Part shown: in pieces, positions 26,637-36,021 of the stretch
How positions within the stretch are numbered: the first letter of the stretch is position 1
How the letters are laid out: every line of letters starts with the position of its first letter
Source of the DNA: Alphaproteobacteria bacterium
GTDB lineage: Bacteria; Pseudomonadota; Alphaproteobacteria; UBA828
DNA: 64,000 bases
Direction of reading: 5' to 3'
Assembly (NCBI GenBank): GCA_022826345.1
Contig: JAJDVB010000162.1
Coordinates: 4,507-68,506 of the forward strand
Program-made: the position numbers and the translations under genes
The notes under the pieces: model-generated
What the model was told of the DNA's origin: nothing
Seen by the model: the letters and a program-made list of their open reading frames with translations, nothing else
Database searches by the model: none

Positions 26637-27548
26637 TCAGTCCGATAACTCAGGGTGCCAAACAGCGATCAGACCGTCAAGCGCTAGCGTTCGCACCGGC
26701 AGGCTTCGCTTGAGCGCCGCGTCGATGGTGCCCAGCAGGCCGCTCTCGTCGTCGGTCGTTACGTCAGTCGCCGGAACGCTCGTCGGCACGCCGTGTGCCT
26801 GCGCCAGCCACGCGCGTGCTTCCTCTTCGCCACCGATGGCGTCGACCAGGCCCGCCTGTACCGCTTGGCGGCCGGTGAACACCCGCCCGTCGGCCAGTGT
26901 CAGCGCCGTCTCGCGGTCGAGCGAGCGCCGCTCCATCAGCACGCGGAGAAAATACTCGTAGATGTCGCTCACCACACTTCGCACGGCCTGGCGGGTCGGG
27001 TCGTCCAGCTGCTCGTAAGGCGTCGGCTTCGCCTTCAGCGGCCCGCTGCGGATCGCCTCCGCACGCACCCCGATTTCCTCCAGGAGCGCAGTGAACTCGG
27101 CGGTCTGGAACAGGACCCCGATCGAGCCCGTGAGTGATGATTCGCGGGCCAGCAAGCGATCTGCGGCGAGCGCCGCCATGTAGGCCGCCGAAGTCGCCGT
27201 GGTGCCGAGAACGGCGACCACCGGCTTCTTCCCGGCAAGAGAGCGAAGGCTCAGATAAAGCGCTTCGCCGCCGGCCGCCGTGCCGCCGGCCGAATCGAGC
27301 CGCAGGACCACCGCCTTGACCGCATCGTCGTCGCGGAGGTCGGCGACGATACGGTCGCGCCCGGGATCGTCCTCGATGAACCCGCTGACCCAGAGCCGGG
27401 CCACGCGCTCGCCCTCGTCAAGGGCGAAGGGCATCGCGCCCACCAGAGCGGCGGCAACCAATGCGACGATGGCGAGCGCACGCCAGATTGCGACGCCCCG
27501 CTTGAGACGGCGGCGATCGAGCAACCTGTCTGGTTCCAGGCTCGCCAT
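26637..27548 (-). CDS. sppA: Signal peptide peptidase SppA (S49 family)
   Basis: A 303-residue membrane serine protease that degrades cleaved signal peptides. One N-terminal transmembrane segment (about residues 20-42) is followed by a Clp-like serine protease domain. The catalytic serine is in GTTATSAAYMAALAADR and the general base lysine in SGPLKAKPTP. The LTGSIGVLFQTAEF and DGRVFTGRQAVQAGLVDAIGG blocks are typical. The size is that of the single-domain SppA form. It lies between rpsA and ihfB on the minus strand. Confidence 0.92.
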   Translation of the reverse strand: MASLEPDRLLDRRRLKRGVAIWRALAIVALVAAALVGAMPFALDEGERVARLWVSGFIEDDPGRDRIVADLRDDDAVKAVVLRLDSAGGTAAGGEALYLSLRSLAGKKPVVAVLGTTATSAAYMAALAADRLLARESSLTGSIGVLFQTAEFTALLEEIGVRAEAIRSGPLKAKPTPYEQLDDPTRQAVRSVVSDIYEYFLRVLMERRSLDRETALTLADGRVFTGRQAVQAGLVDAIGGEEEARAWLAQAHGVPTSVPATDVTTDDESGLLGTIDAALKRSLPVRTLALDGLIAVWHPELSD

Positions 27549-27589
27549 CTCCCTCCTGGATCGCGGCCTAGGACATCAAGGGACGCGCC

Positions 27590-29347
27590 TCAGCTTTCTT
27601 CTTCGGGCGCGTCCTTGGCCTCCGCCGCGCGCGCGGCCTCTTCCTGCGTCTTGCGGTCGAGCGCAGCGCCGAGGATGTCGCCGAGGCTCGCGCCGCTGTC
27701 GGTCGAGCCGTACTCCTCCATGGCCTGCTTCTCTTCCTGGACCTCCAGGGCCTTGATGGAGAGCGTGACCCGCCTGTTGTTGCGGTCGATCTGCAGCAGC
27801 TTGGCGTCCACCTTGTCGCCCGGTGCAAAGCGCGAGGGGCGCTGCTCGTCGCGGTCGCGGGCGAGCTCGGAGCGTTTGATGTCGCCCGGCAGCGAGCCGA
27901 AGATTTCGACCTCGACGCTGTGCTCGTGCACCGCGGTGACGGTGCAGGTCACAGTCTTGCCCCGGCGGGCGTCCGCGCCCTGGAAGGGATCGTCGTCGAG
28001 CTGCTTGAGGCCGAGGCCGATCCGCTCCTTCTCGACGTCGACGGTCAGCACCTTGGCCCTCACCTCCTCGCCCTTCTTGAACTTCTTCAGGGCTTCTTCG
28101 CCGGGCGTCAGCCAGTCGAGATCGGAGAGATGCGCCATGCCGTAAATCTCGCCCGGCAACTCGATGAACAGGCCGAACTCGGTGATGTTCTTGATCTCGC
28201 CCTCGACGATCGCGCCCTCCGGGTGGGTGTCGGCGAAGACGATCCAGGGGTTGTCCAGGCACTGCTTGAGACCGAGGCTCACGCGGCGCTTCTCGGGATC
28301 GACATCGAGCACCATCACCTCGACCTCCTGGCTGGTCGAGATGATCTTGCCCGGATGCACGTTCTTCTTGGTCCAACTCATTTCGGAAACGTGGACCAGG
28401 CCTTCCACGCCCGGCTCCAGTTCCACGAACGCGCCGTAATCGGTGATGTTCGTCACCCGGCCGGTGAACTTGGTCCTGACCGGATACTTGGCCTCGACGC
28501 CCTCCCACGGGTCGGCTTCGAGCTGTTTCATGCCGAGGGAGATGCGCTGGGTCTCCGGATTGAAGCGGATCACCTGGACGTTGACCGTCTGGCCGATCTG
28601 CAGGGCGTCCGCCGGATGGTTGACCCGGCGCCACGAGATGTCCGTCACGTGCAGCAGGCCGTCCACGCCGCCGAGATCGACGAAGGCGCCGTAGTCGGTG
28701 ATGTTCTTGACCACGCCTTCGAGCACCTGCCCCTCGTGCAGGTTGGCGATCAGCTCGTTGCGCTGCTCGGCGCGGGTGTCCTCCAGCACGGCGCGGCGGG
28801 AGACGACGATGTTCCCGCGCCGGCGATCCATCTTGAGGATCTGGAACGGCTGATCGGTGCCGACCAAGGGCGCGATGTCGCGCACCGGCCGGATATCGAC
28901 CTGGCTTCCCGGCAGGAACGCCACGGCGCCGTCGAGATCGACCGTAAAGCCGCCCTTGACCCGGCCGAAGATGACACCTGTGACCCGCTCGCCGTCCTTG
29001 TAGGCCTGCTCCAGCTTCTCCCAGGCCTCCTCGCGGCGCGCCCGCTCGCGGCTGAGCGAGGCTTCGCCGCGCGCGGTCTCGAAGCGCTCGATATAGACCT
29101 CGACCTCGTCGCCGACCTTGACCTCGGCCGCCTGCCCCGGCGCGGAGAACTCCTTGAGGGGAACCCGGCCCTCCACTTTGAGGCCAACATCGATGAGGGC
29201 TGCGTCGTTCTCGATCGCGAGAACGGTGCCCTTCACGACGCTCCCCTCGAAGCGGGGCTTGTCGTCGAGGAACGAGTCGAGCATGTCGGCGAAGGACTCT
29301 TTGGGCGCGCCGGCCTGCTCTGTTGCTTCCGTTGTCTCTGCTGTCAT
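27590..29347 (-). CDS. rpsA: 30S ribosomal protein S1
   Basis: A 585-residue S1 protein with six OB-fold S1 repeats, each recognisable: IDVGLKVEGRVPLKEF, VDLDGAVAFLPGSQVD, VDLGGVDGLLHVTDIS, VELEPGVEGLVHVSEMS, IELPGEIYGMAHLSDLD and VEIFGSLPGDIKRSEL. It anchors mRNA on the 30S subunit. The ATG at 29347 is chosen because CGGAGA lies just upstream; the in-frame start at 29398 has no such site. An Ala/Glu-rich acidic tail ends the protein. It is downstream of aroA-cmk, with 109 bases between cmk and rpsA. Confidence 0.97.
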   Translation of the reverse strand: MTAETTEATEQAGAPKESFADMLDSFLDDKPRFEGSVVKGTVLAIENDAALIDVGLKVEGRVPLKEFSAPGQAAEVKVGDEVEVYIERFETARGEASLSRERARREEAWEKLEQAYKDGERVTGVIFGRVKGGFTVDLDGAVAFLPGSQVDIRPVRDIAPLVGTDQPFQILKMDRRRGNIVVSRRAVLEDTRAEQRNELIANLHEGQVLEGVVKNITDYGAFVDLGGVDGLLHVTDISWRRVNHPADALQIGQTVNVQVIRFNPETQRISLGMKQLEADPWEGVEAKYPVRTKFTGRVTNITDYGAFVELEPGVEGLVHVSEMSWTKKNVHPGKIISTSQEVEVMVLDVDPEKRRVSLGLKQCLDNPWIVFADTHPEGAIVEGEIKNITEFGLFIELPGEIYGMAHLSDLDWLTPGEEALKKFKKGEEVRAKVLTVDVEKERIGLGLKQLDDDPFQGADARRGKTVTCTVTAVHEHSVEVEIFGSLPGDIKRSELARDRDEQRPSRFAPGDKVDAKLLQIDRNNRRVTLSIKALEVQEEKQAMEEYGSTDSGASLGDILGAALDRKTQEEAARAAEAKDAPEEES

Positions 29348-29456
29348 CTGATCTCCGGAATGGTCGGTGGGCGCTTTCGCGCAAGGCTTGCCCGGCATAG
29401 GCCGCGGGCTGTGATGGGTGAGCGCGTTTCCGCGGTGTGGATTCCGCTACGTACCG

Positions 29457-30110
29457 CTACGTGGAGGAAAGACGCGAATCGACGATTGCCGCCGCCTGCC
29501 CGAACACCTCATCGGGTCCGAGGGCGGTGGTATCGATCCGACTTGCGTCTGCCGCCGGCTTCAACGGTGCGGCGCTACGCCGGCTGTCGCGGACGTCGCG
29601 AGCGATTATTTCTTCCAAAACGCTGGATTCTATACTCTCGACGCCGCGCGACCGCAACTCACAAAGGCGGCGCTCCGCCCGCACTTCGGCGGTCGCCTCC
29701 AGGTAGAACTTCACCTGCGCCTCCGGGCAGACGACGGTGCCGATATCGCGCCCGTCGAGCACGGCGCCTGGCGGCGCGGCGGCGAAGCTCCGCTGATAGT
29801 CGAGCAGAGCCACACGTACAGCGCCGTGGGTCGCGACTACCGAGGCCACCTGCCCCACCTCTTCTTCGCGCAGCGCGGGATCGCCGAGGTCGGCGGCCGT
29901 GACATGACGCGCCGCGTCCGCCGCCTCCGCCTCCTGCGCCGGGTCGCCGTTTGCGCGCAACAGGCGGAGCGCCGTCGCGCGGTAGAGCGCGCCGGTATCG
30001 AGGTGCCGCAGCCCGTAATGTGCCGCGAGGCGGCGGGCGAGAGTTCCCTTCCCCGCCGCTGCCGGGCCGTCGACCGCGATGACCAGCGACGCCAGCTCAC
30101 TGCTCGACAA
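29457..30110 (-). CDS. cmk: Cytidylate kinase
   Basis: A 217-residue P-loop kinase that phosphorylates CMP and dCMP. Motifs are IAVDGPAAAGKGTLAR (P-loop), HLDTGALYRATAL, and LDGRDIGTVVCPEAQVKFYLEA. The likely start is a TTG at 30110 with GGAG six bases upstream; it overlaps the aroA stop by 14 bases, as is usual for aroA-cmk pairs. The protein has a short extra N-terminus before the IAVDG strand. Confidence 0.94.
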   Translation of the reverse strand: MSSSELASLVIAVDGPAAAGKGTLARRLAAHYGLRHLDTGALYRATALRLLRANGDPAQEAEAADAARHVTAADLGDPALREEEVGQVASVVATHGAVRVALLDYQRSFAAAPPGAVLDGRDIGTVVCPEAQVKFYLEATAEVRAERRLCELRSRGVESIESSVLEEIIARDVRDSRRSAAPLKPAADASRIDTTALGPDEVFGQAAAIVDSRLSST

Positions 30111-31482
30111 TCGAGGCTCCCAGACGATTCATGTCGGCGACGAAGCCCGGATAGCTGGTGCCGATCATCGACCCGTCGTCGACGATCACGGGTTTCCCGC
30201 TCGCCATGCCGAGGGTCAGGAAGGCCATGGCGATGCGATGATCGAGATGGGTTGCCACCAAGCCGCCGCCGGGCGGCGGGCCGCCGCAGCCCACGATATC
30301 GAGCCCGTCGTCCCGCTCGGTCACCGTCACGCCGGCAGCGCGGAGTCCTGCGGCGGTCGCACCCAGCCTGTCGCTCTCCTTGACGCGCAGCTCGGCGAGG
30401 CCGCTGAGCCGCGTGGTGCCCTCGGCACAGGCGGCGACGACGCTCAGGATGGGATACTCGTCGATCATGCTGGGCGCCCGCGCGGCCGGCACCTCCACCC
30501 CGCGTAGCGGGCCGGCGCGCACCGCGATGTCGGCAAGCGGCTCGCCCCCCAACTCGCGACGCGACCCCATTTCGATCTTGGCACCCATCTCGCGCAGGGT
30601 CTCGAACAGGCCGATCCTGCCGGGATTGGCGCCCACCTGACGGATCACGATGTCGGAGCCTGGCACCATCAAGGCGGCGGCCATCGGAAAAGCCGCAGCG
30701 CTCGGGTCGCCCGGCACGGTAAGCACGCAAGGCTGGAGTTCCGGGTAGCCGGTGACGGCGATGACGCTGCCGCCATCCGCGTGTGCCTCCACGCCGACCT
30801 GCGCGCCGAAGCGGCGCAGCATGCGCTCGGTGTGATCGCGGCTCGGCGCAGGCTCGATCACGCGGGTCTCTCCCGGCGCATTGAGACTGGCGAGCAGCAC
30901 CGCCGACTTCACCTGCGCCGACGCGACCGGCAGCCGATACTCGATGGGTAGCGGCTGGTCGGCGCCGATTAGCGCGAACGGCAACCGGCCACCGCTGCGG
31001 GCCTCGAAACGCGCGCCCATCCGTTCCAGCGGCTCGATGATCCGGCCCATCGGCCGCCGCCTGAGCGAGGCGTCGCCGGTCATGACCGTGGTGAACCCGT
31101 GACTCGCGCACATCCCGGCAAGCAGGCGCACTGCGGTGCCGGAGTTGCCGAGGTCGAGCACCGCGTCGGGCTCGGCCAGCCCGCCGACGCCGACCCCATG
31201 CACGCGCCAGCTTCCGTCGCCGGCCCGCTCGATGGCCGCACCGAGGGCGCGGAGTGCAGCCGCCGTCGCCGCCACGTCCTCCCCCTCCAGAAGGCCGCTG
31301 ACGCGAGTCTCGCCGACCGCGAGCGCGCCGAGCATGAGCGCACGGTGGGAGATGGACTTGTCGCCGGGCACCGAGCAGGTTCCCTTCAGGGGGCCGGCAG
31401 CCGAGGAGATCAGGGGGTGCGGCACGTGCTCTCCGGCGCAGTCCTCGCGGCGCACGCGTGGCGTGGCAATGGCGTCGGACAC
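30097..31482 (-). CDS. aroA: 3-phosphoshikimate 1-carboxyvinyltransferase (EPSP synthase, class II-like)
   Basis: A 461-residue shikimate-pathway enzyme that joins shikimate-3-phosphate and phosphoenolpyruvate. Motifs are VPGDKSISHRAL, LGNSGTAVRLLAG, TGDASLRRRPMGR, SAQVKSAVLLA, the SRDHTERML block that marks class II enzymes, and ELRVKESDRL. Glycine is present in the NSGT motif, where some class II enzymes have alanine. It starts with GTG at 31482. It heads aroA-cmk-rpsA-sppA-ihfB and is divergent from the TIGR02300-type gene, a standard alphaproteobacterial arrangement. Confidence 0.95.
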   Translation of the reverse strand: MSDAIATPRVRREDCAGEHVPHPLISSAAGPLKGTCSVPGDKSISHRALMLGALAVGETRVSGLLEGEDVAATAAALRALGAAIERAGDGSWRVHGVGVGGLAEPDAVLDLGNSGTAVRLLAGMCASHGFTTVMTGDASLRRRPMGRIIEPLERMGARFEARSGGRLPFALIGADQPLPIEYRLPVASAQVKSAVLLASLNAPGETRVIEPAPSRDHTERMLRRFGAQVGVEAHADGGSVIAVTGYPELQPCVLTVPGDPSAAAFPMAAALMVPGSDIVIRQVGANPGRIGLFETLREMGAKIEMGSRRELGGEPLADIAVRAGPLRGVEVPAARAPSMIDEYPILSVVAACAEGTTRLSGLAELRVKESDRLGATAAGLRAAGVTVTERDDGLDIVGCGGPPPGGGLVATHLDHRIAMAFLTLGMASGKPVIVDDGSMIGTSYPGFVADMNRLGASIVEQ

Positions 31483-31614
31483 GCCCCGTCTCTAGCACAG
31501 CGCCGGGCGGCGTCAAGCGGTCCGAATTCGATCGAAATTTTAGTTTTGACAGGGGGGCGCCGAACTGGCATTGGCGACGGCCACAATTCACATAAGGGTA
31601 TGGGAGGCACGGGC

Positions 31615-31938
31615 TTGGCAAAGCGGGAGTGGGGTAACAAACACACCTGCATGGGCTGCGGCGCGAAGTACTACGACCTGCATCGCAGACCAATCAAATG
31701 CCCCAAGTGCGGCACCGTGGTCGAGGTCGAGACCGTGCGGCCGAATCGGCGTCGCCCACCGGCGCAGCCGGAACCGCCGCCCCCACAGGCGCCGCCCGCC
31801 AATGACGACGAAGTCGTGGCGGGCGCGGTGGATGAGGCCACCGACGATGACGACGACATGATCGACGACATCGATGACGATGATGACGATCTTGTCGAAG
31901 GCATCGACAAGGGGGAGCAGACGCAGGCCGAGTCTTGA
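31615..31938 (+). CDS. TIGR02300-family zinc-ribbon protein (FYDLN acid domain)
   Basis: A 107-residue protein with a zinc ribbon (CMGCGAKYYDLHRRPIKCPKCG, where YYDL replaces FYDLN), a proline-rich linker and a very acidic Asp tail (DDDDDMIDDIDDDDDDL). The family is alphaproteobacterial and encoded beside aroA; its function is unknown. I place the start at TTG 31615 because GGGAGG lies seven bases upstream and the product then begins like relatives (LAKREWGNKHTC); an ATG at 31600 would add five residues. A TTGACA at 31546-31551 could be part of its promoter. Confidence 0.88.
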   Translation: MAKREWGNKHTCMGCGAKYYDLHRRPIKCPKCGTVVEVETVRPNRRRPPAQPEPPPPQAPPANDDEVVAGAVDEATDDDDDMIDDIDDDDDDLVEGIDKGEQTQAES

Positions 31939-32033
31939 CCCGCGGCGGGCCCTGCCTAATTCTTGTTTCACCTTGCGTCGTGAGCGGCGGAGCGCCTAGG
32001 GTTCCAGCCACCGCGCGGCGCGCCCGGAATTGC

Positions 32034-32109
<76 letters not shown>

Positions 32110-32134
32110 TTCCGGCCGTCGAGGTAGCGCCATC

Positions 32135-32824
32135 GTGAGCGCCCAGAAGAACATCCTGATCGTCGACGACGACCAGGCGCTGCGCCAGTCTCTCGCCGAG
32201 CAGTTGCACATGTACGAGGAGTTTTCGGCGAGCGAGGCCGGGACCGGTCGCGCGGCTCTCGATGCGATCAAGAGCGGCCGCTTCGACCTCATCCTGCTGG
32301 ACCTCGGCCTGCCCGACATGGACGGTCGTGAGCTCTGCAAGCTCATGCGCCGGAGTGGCATCGCGGTGCCGATCATCATGCTGACCGCCGCCGACAGCGA
32401 AGCGGATACCATCCTCGGCCTCGATTCCGGCGCCAACGACTACGTCACCAAGCCCTTCCGCCTCGGCGCCCTGCTCGCGCGCATCCGCGCCCAGCTACGC
32501 CAGCACGAGCACAGCGAGGACGCGACGTTCACCATCGGCGAGTTCACCTTCAAGCCGGCCTCCAAGCTCCTGCTCAAGCCCGATGGCAAAGGCAAGATTC
32601 GCCTGACCGAGAAGGAAGCCGCGATCCTCAAGTACCTCTACCGGGCACGGGACCGGGTGATCGCCCGCGACGTGCTGCTGAGCGAGGTGTGGGGCTACAA
32701 CGCCAACGTCGCGACCCACACGCTGGAGACCCACATCTACCGGCTGCGCCAGAAAATCGAGGTCGAGCCCTCCGATCCCCGGCTGCTGATCACCGAAGGC
32801 GGCGGCTACCGCCTGGTGGCGTAG
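32135..32824 (+). CDS. OmpR/PhoB-type response regulator
   Basis: A 229-residue two-domain regulator. The receiver domain has the acidic pocket ILIVDDDQ, the phospho-acceptor aspartate in LILLDLGLPDMDG, the Thr in IIMLTAADSE and the Lys in YVTKPFRLGALLARI. The C-terminal winged helix has LTEKEAAILKYLYRARDRVIARDVLLSEVWGYN and THTLETHIYRLRQKIE. It starts with GTG preceded by GAGG. No histidine kinase lies beside it, so it is an orphan in this window. It acts on DNA; its regulon is unknown. Confidence 0.9.
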   Translation: MSAQKNILIVDDDQALRQSLAEQLHMYEEFSASEAGTGRAALDAIKSGRFDLILLDLGLPDMDGRELCKLMRRSGIAVPIIMLTAADSEADTILGLDSGANDYVTKPFRLGALLARIRAQLRQHEHSEDATFTIGEFTFKPASKLLLKPDGKGKIRLTEKEAAILKYLYRARDRVIARDVLLSEVWGYNANVATHTLETHIYRLRQKIEVEPSDPRLLITEGGGYRLVA

Positions 32825-32860
32825 ACCTTATCGCATCTGCCGCCAGCCAAGCGGCGACCG

Positions 32861-33655
32861 TCAATCGACGAGAAAGTCCTTGAGCGCGTCGAGGGTCGCG
32901 TCGGGCTCCTCGTCGAGCATGATGTGGCCGGCTTGCGGGATCACCACCGTGGTCGCATCGGGCAGCATCCCGGCGAGCGCGTGGCCGCGCTTCGCCGGCG
33001 TCATCAGGTCGCGCGCGCCGATCACCACCAGCGTCGGGCAGCCGACGGCTGCAGCCGCCGCCTCGCCACCCTCGTAGGCATCGGTCGCGACCAGGTCGTT
33101 GTGCAGCACGCCGGGCGCCGCGCGCTCCAAGGTGCGCAAGCCACCGCCGGTCATCCAGATCCCCGGCATCTTGTGGACACCGTAGTGCGCGCGCCGGCCG
33201 TAGCCCCAGCCGGTGAGCAGCTCCAGCGCGTGGTGGTCGTCCTCCGCCGAGCGGCTCAGCAGCAGGTCGTTGACCGGGATCGCGGGTGCGGCGCCGAGCA
33301 GCGCGAGCTTGCGCACCCGCGCGCCGTGGCGCGCCGCAGCGTCCATCGCGACGAGCGCGCCCATGCTGTGGCCCACCAGATTGGCCTCCCCGACTCCCGC
33401 CGCATCCATGAGCGCCACGATCCAGTCCGCCATCGCCGGGATGGTGGGGCATGGCGGCCCTTCCGAGCGGCCGTGGCCCGGCAGGTCCACCGCCAGAACG
33501 CTGCCGCCGTTCCAGGCGAAGTAGCGCGCCTGCAGCTTCCAGACCGTGTGATCGAAGGCGGCGCCGTGCACGAATACCGTCACCGGCAGGCTCGGATCGA
33601 ACGCCCGGCCGCCCGTTGCGGCGAAGGCTGTAGCGCCGTCGACCCTGATATCCAC
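32861..33655 (-). CDS. Alpha/beta-fold hydrolase
   Basis: A 264-residue hydrolase. The oxyanion region is VFVHGAAFDHTVW, the nucleophile elbow is LVGHSMGALVAMD, an acidic residue follows in VIGARDLMTP and the catalytic histidine is in QAGHIMLDEEPD. It starts with GTG two bases after the metY stop on the same strand, which suggests an operon. The substrate is unknown; an ester or lactone is typical for the fold. A role tied to methionine synthesis is only positional inference. Confidence 0.85.
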   Translation of the reverse strand: MDIRVDGATAFAATGGRAFDPSLPVTVFVHGAAFDHTVWKLQARYFAWNGGSVLAVDLPGHGRSEGPPCPTIPAMADWIVALMDAAGVGEANLVGHSMGALVAMDAAARHGARVRKLALLGAAPAIPVNDLLLSRSAEDDHHALELLTGWGYGRRAHYGVHKMPGIWMTGGGLRTLERAAPGVLHNDLVATDAYEGGEAAAAAVGCPTLVVIGARDLMTPAKRGHALAGMLPDATTVVIPQAGHIMLDEEPDATLDALKDFLVD

Positions 33656-33657
33656 GA

Positions 33658-34965
33658 TCAGCGGCCCTTCGCGGCGCGCGCGGCCGCCCGGAGTCCGCGC
33701 TCGAGATCGGCGATCAGGTCATCCGGGTCTTCCAGGCCGATGGAGAGCCGTACCATGTCCTCGCCCACCCCTGCGGCCTCCAGCGCCGCGGCGTCCATCT
33801 GCTGATGCGTGGTGCTGGCGGGATGGATGACGAGACTCTTGGCGTCGCCGACGTTGGCGAGGTGCGAGAGCAGCTCCACCGCCTCGATGAAGGCCCGCCC
33901 GGCCTCGCGGCCGCCCTTCACGCCGAAGCAGAAGATCGCGCCAGAGCCCTGAGGCAGCAAGGTTTTCGCGCGCTCGTGGTCGGGGTGCGACGGCAGCTCC
34001 GGGTAGCTCACCCACGAGACCGCATCGTGCCCATCGAGAAAGGCCACGATCTTGCGCGCGTTCTCGACATGGCGCGCCATGCGGATCGGCAGGCTCTCCA
34101 CGCCCTGGAGAATGTGGAAGGCGTTGGTAGGGCTCATGCACGCGCCAAAATCCCGCAGGCCCTCGGCCCTGGCGCGGGCGATGAAGGCCGCCGGCCCGAA
34201 CTCCTCGGCAAAGTCGATGCCGTGATAGCCGAGATAAGGCTCGGTGAGGGTCGGGAACTTGCCCGAAGCCTCCCAATCGAATTTGCCGGCGTCGACGATG
34301 ACGCCGCCGATGGCCACCCCGTGTCCCCCCAGGAACTTGGTCGCCGAATGCATGACGATGTCGCACCCGTGCTCGATCGGGCGGCAGAGGCAGGGCGTGG
34401 CGAAGGTGCTGTCGATCATCAGGGGAACGCCGGCCTCGTGGGCGATGGCGGCGACCGCCGGCATGTCCATGATCTCCAGGCCGGGGTTGCCCAGGGTCTC
34501 GCCGAAGAAGAGGCGGGTCTCCACCCTGATCGCCTTGCGGAACCCCTCGGTGTCGCGGGGATGGACGAAGCTCGTCTCGATCCCGAAGCGCGGCAGGGTG
34601 TGGGTGAAGAGGTTGTGGCTGCCGCCGTAGATCGACGCCGACGACACGATGTGCCCACCGGCATCCATCAGGGTCGCAACCGCGAGATGGAGCGCCGCCT
34701 GCCCGCTTGCGGTGCAGACCGCGCCGACGCCCCCCTCCAGCGCGGCGATGCGCTCCTCCAGCACCGCGACCGTCGGGTTCGAGATGCGCGTGTAGATGTG
34801 GCCGGCGCGCTCAAGGTTGAACAGCGAGGCCGCCTGCTCGGTGTCGTCGAAGACGTAGGAGGTGGTCTGATAGATCGGCACCGCGCGCGCACCGGTCGTC
34901 GGGTCCGGCTTCTGGCCCGCATGCAGGCTCAGCGTGTCGCGCTTGAAGGCCAGTGGGTCAGCCAT
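33658..34965 (-). CDS. metY: O-acetylhomoserine sulfhydrylase (aminocarboxypropyltransferase)
   Basis: A 435-residue PLP enzyme of the Cys/Met metabolism family that makes homocysteine from O-acetylhomoserine and sulfide. It begins with DTLSLHAGQKPDPTTGARAVPIYQTTSYVF, has YTRISNPTV, the PLP lysine in MHSATKFLGGHG, and the MetY-type long insert EPYLGYHGIDFAEEFGPAAFIARAR. The ATG at 34965 is preceded by GAGAGGCG, which decides it over the frame start at 34980. It is followed closely by the alpha/beta hydrolase and is divergent from a 57-residue gene. I looked for a SAM riboswitch in the 83-base divergent gap and saw none. Confidence 0.92.
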   Translation of the reverse strand: MADPLAFKRDTLSLHAGQKPDPTTGARAVPIYQTTSYVFDDTEQAASLFNLERAGHIYTRISNPTVAVLEERIAALEGGVGAVCTASGQAALHLAVATLMDAGGHIVSSASIYGGSHNLFTHTLPRFGIETSFVHPRDTEGFRKAIRVETRLFFGETLGNPGLEIMDMPAVAAIAHEAGVPLMIDSTFATPCLCRPIEHGCDIVMHSATKFLGGHGVAIGGVIVDAGKFDWEASGKFPTLTEPYLGYHGIDFAEEFGPAAFIARARAEGLRDFGACMSPTNAFHILQGVESLPIRMARHVENARKIVAFLDGHDAVSWVSYPELPSHPDHERAKTLLPQGSGAIFCFGVKGGREAGRAFIEAVELLSHLANVGDAKSLVIHPASTTHQQMDAAALEAAGVGEDMVRLSIGLEDPDDLIADLERGLRAAARAAKGR

Positions 34966-35048
34966 CGCCTCTCTCCCCAACGCATCGATGCAGCTCGTGC
35001 CGCCGCGCGGCGCGAGGCTCTGCCATCCGTGCTACGTTGGCAAGTGGC

Positions 35049-35222
35049 ATGACCAGCGACCGTGGGAAGGAAGGCGCGAACGTACCCGGTTCCCGCAAGC
35101 GGCCAGAGCGCGAAGCCCGATTGGCCGCAGCGCTCCGGGAAAACCTGCGCCGGCGCAAGCGCCAAAAGAGCGAACGAAAGGCCACAGCGCCGCCGCCGGA
35201 TCGGGAGGACGACGGCGCGTAA
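35049..35222 (+). CDS. Small basic alphaproteobacterial protein, 57 aa
   Basis: A short, highly charged protein with the block RPEREARLAAALRENLRRRKRQKSE, a single amphipathic basic helix that recurs in small alphaproteobacterial proteins of unknown function. It begins with ATG 83 bases from the divergent metY start and ends 22 bases before the convergent SDR. Codon choice is normal for the window. I do not know its role. Confidence 0.6.
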   Translation: MTSDRGKEGANVPGSRKRPEREARLAAALRENLRRRKRQKSERKATAPPPDREDDGA

Positions 35223-35244
35223 GGCGAGAGCGGGAGCGCCGTGC

Positions 35245-35991
35245 TCACAGCATCACGTCGCCCGAGTTGGGCCCGAGGGTCTGGCCGACGTAGATGGCCC
35301 CGCCGGGGCCGGCGAGGAAGGCCACGGTCTCGGCGATCTCCCACGCCTCGCCGAAGCGCCCGAGCGGCAACTCGGCGGCCTTTGCCTGCTGCCACTCCTT
35401 GGAGATGTCGTTGAGGATCGGGGTGTTGCAGGGGCCGGGGCCGATGGCGTTGACCCGCACGCCGCGACTCGAGACCTCCAACGCGAGCGACTTGGTGAGT
35501 CCGATCACGCCGGCCTTCGCCGCCGCGTAATGGGCCATTTCATTGGCACCCTTGTGGCCGAGCTGCGAGGCGGTGTTGATGATCACGCCCTCGCCCTTCT
35601 CCAGCATCGGGCCGAGCGCCTCGCGATCGCAGAGGAAGACGCCGCGCAGAAGCACCGCCACCATGCGGTCGAAGTCCTCCGTTTTCATCTCCACGAACGG
35701 CGACAGCTGGGCGTAACCGGCATTGGCAAAGAGCAGTGTGCAGTCGCCGAAGGCGTTGCGGCAGGCTTCGAACATCGCCTTCACGTCGGCCTCGTTCGCG
35801 ACATCGCCGCCGATCGCCTCGGCCCGGCCGTTGCCTTCTCGGATCTTGGCGGCCGTGCGCTGGGCGTTCTCCTCGTTGATGTCCTGGCAGAAGATCGGCA
35901 TCCCCTCGCGTGCGAGCCTGAACGCGCTAGCCTCGCCGAAGCCGCTGCCGGCACCGGTAATTACGGCTATGTGGTCCTGCATCTCGATCAT
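35245..35991 (-). CDS. SDR family NAD(P)-dependent oxidoreductase
   Basis: A 248-residue short-chain dehydrogenase. The cofactor motif is VITGAGSGFGEA, the structural motif is FANAGYA, the catalytic serine is in NTASQLGHKG, and the YxxxK is YAAAKAG. The ADP-binding region CQDINEEN, with Asp after the second strand, points to NAD. GGAAGGGAG upstream of 35991 supports this start. The substrate is unknown. It lies 30 bases after purB on the same strand. Confidence 0.85.
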   Translation of the reverse strand: MIEMQDHIAVITGAGSGFGEASAFRLAREGMPIFCQDINEENAQRTAAKIREGNGRAEAIGGDVANEADVKAMFEACRNAFGDCTLLFANAGYAQLSPFVEMKTEDFDRMVAVLLRGVFLCDREALGPMLEKGEGVIINTASQLGHKGANEMAHYAAAKAGVIGLTKSLALEVSSRGVRVNAIGPGPCNTPILNDISKEWQQAKAAELPLGRFGEAWEIAETVAFLAGPGGAIYVGQTLGPNSGDVML

Positions 35992-36021
35992 GACCGTCCA
36001 CTCCCTTCCATTGTCGGTCGT

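Noticed and set aside
27920..29902. Long plus-strand open frame opposite rpsA and cmk
   Set aside because: It is the complement of the six-repeat S1 gene; the protein-like repeats in it mirror the S1 repeats.
34966..35048. Possible SAM riboswitch upstream of metY
   Set aside because: The gap is only 83 bases and shows no recognisable SAM-II or SAM-I core.
35049..35222. The 57-residue gene as a ribosomal protein bS21
   Set aside because: The basic REARLAAALRENLRRRKRQ block is superficially similar, but the bS21 N-terminal signature is missing.
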